Shown here: positions 4,115-8,152 of the stretch, piece after piece | How positions within the stretch are numbered: the first letter of the stretch is position 1 | Layout: every line of letters starts with the position of its first letter | NCBI GenBank assembly: GCA_019410445.1 | Contig: DXSO01000074.1 | Span: forward strand, 1-8,152 | Direction of reading: 5' to 3' | Source of the DNA: Sutterella sp. | GTDB taxonomy: Bacteria; Pseudomonadota; Gammaproteobacteria; Burkholderiales; Burkholderiaceae_F | Length of the DNA stretch: 8,152 bases | The notes under the pieces: model-generated | What the model was told of the DNA's origin: nothing | The model's input: the letters and a program-made list of their open reading frames with translations, nothing else | Database searches by the model: none | Translations under genes and position numbers: made by a program

Positions 4115-6511
4115 ATGTCGACCGTCTTTTCCGATTTCAATCGCGCCTTTTTCGACGAAGCGCGCACCACTGTCGGTACCCGTTTGCTTTGGCTCACGGG
4201 TATCGTCATGCCGATATTCTGGTGCCTGGCTGTCGTTGGCGTTTTTTCCACCGGACTCATGAGAGACATCCCTGTCGGCCTTGTCGATTACGACAACTCA
4301 ACCCAAAGCCGTGAACTCGTGCGCAGTTTGGACGCAGTATCCTCGGTGGACTTCATCAATTACACCGACCCTCAGGCAGCAAGTCCCGATCTAGCCTCGG
4401 GAAAAATTTTCGCGCTGCTTGTCATCGGTCACGACTGGAGCACAAAAACCGCTGGCAGTCGTTCCGACTCTGCGCTGGAGCTTTTTTTGAATAAAAGCTA
4501 TTACGCTATCGCAACCACCGTCGAGACAGATCTCAAGCTCGCTCTTTCGTCCATAAAACTTGAGAAAATACTCCAATCAGCCGCTGCTACCGGAGGCGGT
4601 TTTGACGGTTCTCGCGAGCGTCTGGCCGTTCTTGGCGCAGACATTCTCATCGCAGGAAATCCGGCACTCAATTTCAAAGCCTACCTGCTCACCACGATTG
4701 TTCCCGGCGTTCTTGCACTGGCAGCCATCCTCACATGTGTCGGTGCACTCACGCGAGAGTGGCGTCAGAAACGAGTTCAGCGTCTTGTCAGTCAATACAC
4801 TCACCTGCGGGCCTTTATTTTGGGTCGGATGACTTTCTGGTTTGTCATTTACGCAGTCATGGGTCTCGCTTACCTTGCTTGGTTTGCCGGTTGGGAAGGC
4901 TGGGGAGTGCAGGGCAGTCTTGCAGCCTGGGGACTGGGCATACTTCTTTTTCTGGCCAGCATGCCGGCACTGGCCATGCTCTATACGAGTCTTTCTCCAT
5001 CGTGGATTCTGGCCATGTCCGTAGCCATCGGAACCACTGCGCCGATTTTCCCCTTTACCGGATTTTCCTTCCCTCTTGATTCGATGGATTCGGCCGCGCA
5101 AGCTCTCGGACACTTTCTTCCGCTTACCTGGTACATTCGAATTCATTCCACGCAATGGATTCTTGCCAGCGAAACGGCTCATACCCTCTACCTGCTGTGC
5201 ATGCAGGCGCTTTTCGTACTCGTCCCTGCCGCCGTCGCTCTGCTCCTTCTACCCAAACGACTTCGCCGTTGGGCTCAAATCGAATCTCTGCCGGTGCAAT
5301 ATCCTTCATATCCCGAACCCAAGGGATTTTTCCCGGTTGTTGCCGAAACCATCCGCCGCGGAGCTCTCAATCGCGACACCTTTGCCATTTTTGCGCTTGC
5401 CGTGGCTTTCTATCTGCTCTTTTATGCCTGGCCATATTCATCGCAAAACATTACAAACGTGCAGACAGCCGTTGTCGACCTTGACAAAAGCAGTGCCAGC
5501 CGCGAGCTGATCGATCGCATCCGCTCGGTTGCCATGATCGATGTCGTGGCCGTTGCAAGCGATCGCTCTGTAGGCGAGCATCTCTACAAGACCGAACAAG
5601 CCGCCGCCGTTTTGACAATTCCCGAGCATTTCGAAGATCATTTGCTTGCCGGAAAACGCACGGTCGTATCTCTCACGGCCAACGGCGCATTCCCTGTTAA
5701 AGCTCGTGCCGTCATGGCAGGCGTCATGGGCGTTCTCGGGGAAGCTTCTGCGGCATCCGTCGCTCTTAATCTTGTTCGTGCGGGTGCTCCGCTTGAAACC
5801 GTGAAAAAACTTCAGAATGCTCCGGTAAGTCTCACGGACATTAATCTGTTCAATCCTCTTTCAGGCTACGCCAGTTATATCGTTGCAGCAGCAATGCCTG
5901 TGATCATTCAAGCCGTCATGCTCGTGAGCATCGTCATGAGTCTCGGCGGTTGGCTCGCCGCCCAGCAGCCGCCCCCGGTGTTGCGAGCCATTTGTCGCAA
6001 TTGCAGCGGCTTTGCAGCCCTGTACGCTGCATTCTGGCTGTTCTGTCTTGCATGGCTTGGTTATGCGCTTGGGCCGGACTTTCTGTTTTTCGAATTTTCA
6101 TCCATGCAAAACCCGATCGGTACCATTGTGACCGCCATGCTCTATGCTGCCAGCATCGTCAGCTTCGGATTAGCCGTTACTTTTGCGATGAAAACAAACG
6201 CATACGGAGCTCAATTCTTCGTTTTGATTTCCGCTCCATCGCTGTTTCTGTCCGGCGTTGTACACCCGACTTTTGACATGACGCCTGCAGTCTTGCTGCT
6301 TCGTATGCTTTTGCCGTCAACACCCGGCATCAATGCCATGATCGCCGTTTCCCAGAATGCCGCACCGCTTTCCAGCGTCGCTGCGCACTTGATGCATATG
6401 GCCATCCTTGCCATTGTCTACGCAGCGGCTGCCTTCTTCCTGTGGAAGAAAATCGCTCTCAGGCTCAATAGAGCAGTTCAAACTCCCCTTTCTGCCGCCT
6501 CCCATGTCTAA
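4115..6511 (+). CDS. Fused double ABC-2 type permease (two ABC2_membrane_3 halves in one chain)
   Basis: This inner-membrane protein is about twice the length of a normal ABC-2 permease subunit (798 residues against roughly 370-400). Each half has one N-terminal helix, a large periplasmic domain and a bundle of about five C-terminal helices. The halves are clearly related: VDYDNSTQSRELV (57-69) recurs as VDLDKSSASRELI (454-466), an offset of 397 residues. The first helix is about 24-46, with its counterpart near 425-443. The linker near 385-415 is basic and cytoplasmic. In YbhS/YbhR or YhhJ systems two such subunits pair and are driven by a separate ABC ATPase, but none is present here. I chose ATG 4115. 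The in-frame TTG 15 nt upstream has no ribosome site. The gap to the adaptor gene is 24 nt, and the last 8 nt overlap the next gene. Confidence 0.92.
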   Translation: MSTVFSDFNRAFFDEARTTVGTRLLWLTGIVMPIFWCLAVVGVFSTGLMRDIPVGLVDYDNSTQSRELVRSLDAVSSVDFINYTDPQAASPDLASGKIFALLVIGHDWSTKTAGSRSDSALELFLNKSYYAIATTVETDLKLALSSIKLEKILQSAAATGGGFDGSRERLAVLGADILIAGNPALNFKAYLLTTIVPGVLALAAILTCVGALTREWRQKRVQRLVSQYTHLRAFILGRMTFWFVIYAVMGLAYLAWFAGWEGWGVQGSLAAWGLGILLFLASMPALAMLYTSLSPSWILAMSVAIGTTAPIFPFTGFSFPLDSMDSAAQALGHFLPLTWYIRIHSTQWILASETAHTLYLLCMQALFVLVPAAVALLLLPKRLRRWAQIESLPVQYPSYPEPKGFFPVVAETIRRGALNRDTFAIFALAVAFYLLFYAWPYSSQNITNVQTAVVDLDKSSASRELIDRIRSVAMIDVVAVASDRSVGEHLYKTEQAAAVLTIPEHFEDHLLAGKRTVVSLTANGAFPVKARAVMAGVMGVLGEASAASVALNLVRAGAPLETVKKLQNAPVSLTDINLFNPLSGYASYIVAAAMPVIIQAVMLVSIVMSLGGWLAAQQPPPVLRAICRNCSGFAALYAAFWLFCLAWLGYALGPDFLFFEFSSMQNPIGTIVTAMLYAASIVSFGLAVTFAMKTNAYGAQFFVLISAPSLFLSGVVHPTFDMTPAVLLLRMLLPSTPGINAMIAVSQNAAPLSSVAAHLMHMAILAIVYAAAAFFLWKKIALRLNRAVQTPLSAASHV

Positions 6512-7643
6512 CATACCCGAGCGTACTTCCCGGCTCTGCATTCACACGCACGGCACAGGAGTCAATTGGAAATCCATCGAAGCCATTGAAGATCTTCCTG
6601 TTGCCGATCTCACCGACGAAAGCAACCGACAGCTTTATCAGAAAGCGCCCCGTGAGTTTTTTGCGCTGTATGCCAATGGCACGACAATAGTCAATGCGCA
6701 TGCCTTCAGGTCATTTTTCGAACATGCCGTTGATTTTCTGACCCTGCACTCTGGAACAAGACTCCGCACAGCAGGTCGTTTTTCAAAATCTGATCTTGAG
6801 CAAACAAGACTGCTGGCCCAAGACCACGGCGTCGCCATCTCATGTGATCAACACCCTGAGACGCGTCTATTCAAAGCCCAGACCGCCCAAAACCGCATCC
6901 AAGCTTTTGTCCCATGTGCCGGCTTTGCCGATGACTTGGAAGCCTATCGAAGCTGTCTGGCCGCAGGTTACGGAGTGCGGGGAGTTCAGCATTGGACAGA
7001 ACTGTGGAAAAACGATATTGCCGCACCGGCTCTTGAAATCGGCATCCGAAAGCGAGACGCCTTCTATGCGTTGACGCGTGAGTTGGCAAAAAAAACTGCC
7101 CGCCCGCTCAACTGCAGTGAACTTGGAAAATCCGTACATATTCCCAGCGTCACGGTCCATGAATGGGTGGATCTGCTTGAAAGACTTTGCGTCATTGAAA
7201 AAGTCTCTGCAGTTGACCTCAAACCGCATCGCCGAACGTTGGATCGCCCCAAGATCTACTGGCGTCACCCAGGTTTCGCTCTTTGGCTAAGCGGTGCAAT
7301 GCTTAGTCCGACAGATGACTTGTGCAGATCTTTTTTTGAGAATGCCGTCTACTTATGTTTGACGGATATTCATCCGCAGGCTCGCATTCTTCACTTCCAG
7401 GACACGAATCGCGTAACATGCCCTCTGATTGTCGATCACAAGGACCGATATCAAGCCTATTACGTTTGTGCCAATGATGTTGAAAGACAAACGGCTTTGC
7501 GGCATCACAAGTCTTTGCTCAAAACCGGATGTTTTTTACCGCATGCCGCCATTATTGAATTTGTTGCAATGACTCAGCCGGCTCGAGTAACCTACGAGAA
7601 CGTCGATGCGATCGAGACCGCCTCTCGACCAACTGAACAATAA
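6504..7643 (+). CDS. Degenerate AAA_14/DUF4143-type protein (probable pseudo-ATPase, pseudo-nuclease)
   Basis: The layout of 379 residues follows bacterial AAA_14-DUF4143 proteins: a P-loop ATPase domain, a winged-helix segment and a PD-(D/E)XK-like C-terminal domain. The winged helix and following stretch are the clearest (203-264: LNCSELGKSVHIPSVTVHEW, then PKIYWRHPGFALWLSG), followed by FFENAVYLCL (277-286). The key residues have decayed. The Walker A position reads GTGVNWKS (17-24), with Trp for the last Gly but Lys-Ser kept. The Walker B position reads TTIVNAH (60-66) instead of a hydrophobic run plus Asp-Glu. The TGS sensor reads TAGR (89-92). The EVDF and ExK nuclease motifs read TCPLIV and YYVCAND. 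The frame is nevertheless intact. ATG 6504 overlaps the permease end by 8 nt, so translation is probably coupled. The role is unknown; a structural or regulatory partner of the exporter is an inference. Family call moderately sure. Confidence 0.72.
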   Translation: MSNIPERTSRLCIHTHGTGVNWKSIEAIEDLPVADLTDESNRQLYQKAPREFFALYANGTTIVNAHAFRSFFEHAVDFLTLHSGTRLRTAGRFSKSDLEQTRLLAQDHGVAISCDQHPETRLFKAQTAQNRIQAFVPCAGFADDLEAYRSCLAAGYGVRGVQHWTELWKNDIAAPALEIGIRKRDAFYALTRELAKKTARPLNCSELGKSVHIPSVTVHEWVDLLERLCVIEKVSAVDLKPHRRTLDRPKIYWRHPGFALWLSGAMLSPTDDLCRSFFENAVYLCLTDIHPQARILHFQDTNRVTCPLIVDHKDRYQAYYVCANDVERQTALRHHKSLLKTGCFLPHAAIIEFVAMTQPARVTYENVDAIETASRPTEQ

Positions 7644-7654
7644 AGGAAAAAACA

Positions 7655-8086
7655 ATGTCAAAACTTTTGACCGCTGCCGCCATCATCACTTTGAGCGCGT
7701 CCGTTTTAACAGGCTGCGGCACGGTACTTGAAGCCCTTGAAGAAAGCGCAAATTACACCGATGTTGAAAAGATCGACTATAACCTCTACCGCATTACGGG
7801 AACACGCCCCTACGTCAATCAAACGCTTCAGCTAAGAGAGTACCTCTATCAGCGTGCTCAGGACTACTGCCTGCGTTACTCACAAGGAGCACAGCTTCTC
7901 GATGCCGTTTCAGGGAAAAATCCCACAGGTGAAGGTGTGAGAGCCGAGCTTGTGTTTCGTTGTGTCGGCATTCTCAAAGCTCCCCCGGAAGAGTTCATCG
8001 ATAACTCTCCCGAAGCCGAAGCTGCTCGCCAAGCCCAAACCAAGACCGAAGATGCAGCAGACGACGACTTGCAGTCTGAAAAATAA
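7655..8086 (+). CDS. Small lipoprotein of unknown function, last gene of the exporter operon
   Basis: This is a 143-residue protein with a type II signal peptide and lipobox LTGC, so Cys21 should be lipidated; Gly22 after it gives no inner-membrane retention Asp, which favours the outer membrane. The mature part has a conserved-looking core (about 34-105) containing YNLYRITGTRPYVNQTLQLR and a helix, with two cysteines (C72 and C103) that could form a disulfide in the periplasm. The tail (about 110-143) is acidic and rich in Ala, Glu and Asp, probably disordered. The ribosome site AAGGA (7643-7647) lies 7 nt before ATG and is the best in the operon; it overlaps the previous stop codon's last base, and the gap is 11 nt. 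I do not recognise the family. Its position suggests an envelope accessory of the exporter, which is inference only. Confidence 0.85.
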   Translation: MSKLLTAAAIITLSASVLTGCGTVLEALEESANYTDVEKIDYNLYRITGTRPYVNQTLQLREYLYQRAQDYCLRYSQGAQLLDAVSGKNPTGEGVRAELVFRCVGILKAPPEEFIDNSPEAEAARQAQTKTEDAADDDLQSEK

Positions 8087-8099
8087 GCGAGAACAGTCA

Positions 8100-8152
8100 A
8101 TCGGGTAGGAGCCCGTGGATTAATTCCACGGGCGACCTCCCACACCACCCAC
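8100..8152 (-). mobile_element. 3' end of a group II intron (domain VI and edge of domain V), running off the window
   Basis: On the minus strand the bases fold as group II intron domain VI. The distal 9-bp stem GCCCGTGGA/TCCACGGGC (8111-8119 with 8125-8133) has a 5-nt loop. A small internal loop and a basal helix (8103-8109 with 8136-8141) follow. The basal helix leaves one unpaired adenosine, 8106, which is 7 nt from a 3' end at 8100. A bulged A seven or eight bases from the 3' splice site is the branch point in this ribozyme class. The preceding GGTGGTGTGGGAGG run (minus strand) resembles what I remember from the domain V-VI junction of bacterial group II introns. No reverse transcriptase is in the window; it would lie to the right. 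The 3' end falls 14 nt after the lipoprotein stop, opposite to the operon. Confidence 0.68.

Noticed and set aside
6408..6503. Upstream extension of the AAA/DUF4143-like gene
   Set aside because: The 32 extra residues lie entirely within the permease gene's C-terminal coding region and show no domain content; ATG 6504 gives the normal short overlap.
8104..8140. Hairpin after the lipoprotein read as an intrinsic terminator
   Set aside because: No T tract follows on either strand, and the bulged A and internal loop fit group II intron domain VI better.
1..8152. CRISPR array, complete insertion sequence, riboswitch or replication origin
   Set aside because: No regularly spaced direct repeats, transposase frame with terminal repeats, recognisable aptamer or iteron cluster was seen.

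Overview
The window looks like a chromosomal segment of a Gram-negative proteobacterium with intermediate GC. The evidence is a TolC-type outer-membrane channel, a membrane-fusion protein, a lipobox lipoprotein and remnants of a P2-like tailed phage. A betaproteobacterium is my best guess, but the sequence does not fix the taxon.

Left part, 1-1412. A strong plus-strand terminator (31-71) closes a gene that lies mostly off the left edge. Everything from there to about 1400 reads on the minus strand as the wreck of a tailed prophage. In transcription order it holds: the C-terminal half of a P2 FII-like major tail tube protein, a hairpin terminator, a tail assembly chaperone broken by a lost start codon, a frameshift and two stops, an apparently intact 51-residue two-helix membrane protein with its own ribosome site and terminator, the C-terminal third of a GH24 endolysin with a frameshift, and a decayed spanin-like (Rz) gene that overlaps the endolysin stop by ATGA. 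Tube followed by chaperone is the P2 FII-E order; endolysin followed by Rz is a normal lysis-cassette order. Tape measure, baseplate, capsid and integrase genes are missing.

Middle, 1353-1727. The remnant abuts an intact tRNA-Leu(UAA) gene on the minus strand. Between them lie short inverted repeats (GTATAC motifs 27 bp apart, and a 10-bp inverted repeat at 1479-1518) that fit an old integration site or operators, though no duplicated tRNA end is visible. The 81-bp space between the tRNA and the next gene must carry two divergent promoters and contains two adjacent perfect palindromes.

Right part, 1728-8086. Five plus-strand genes form one compact operon (gaps 5, 24, -8 and 11 nt): TolC-family channel, HlyD-family adaptor, a double-length ABC-2 permease made of two fused half-permeases, a degenerate AAA_14/DUF4143-type protein, and a small lipoprotein. 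The first three are a tripartite envelope exporter. No ABC ATPase is encoded in the window. The gene where an energising subunit might be expected is an ATPase/nuclease-fold protein with eroded Walker A, Walker B and nuclease motifs, yet an intact full-length frame. This is the most unusual part of the window.

Right edge, 8100-8152. The last bases fold as domain VI of a group II intron on the minus strand, with the branch-point adenosine bulged 7 nt from the 3' end. An intron therefore begins 14 nt after the operon's last stop codon and continues off the window.
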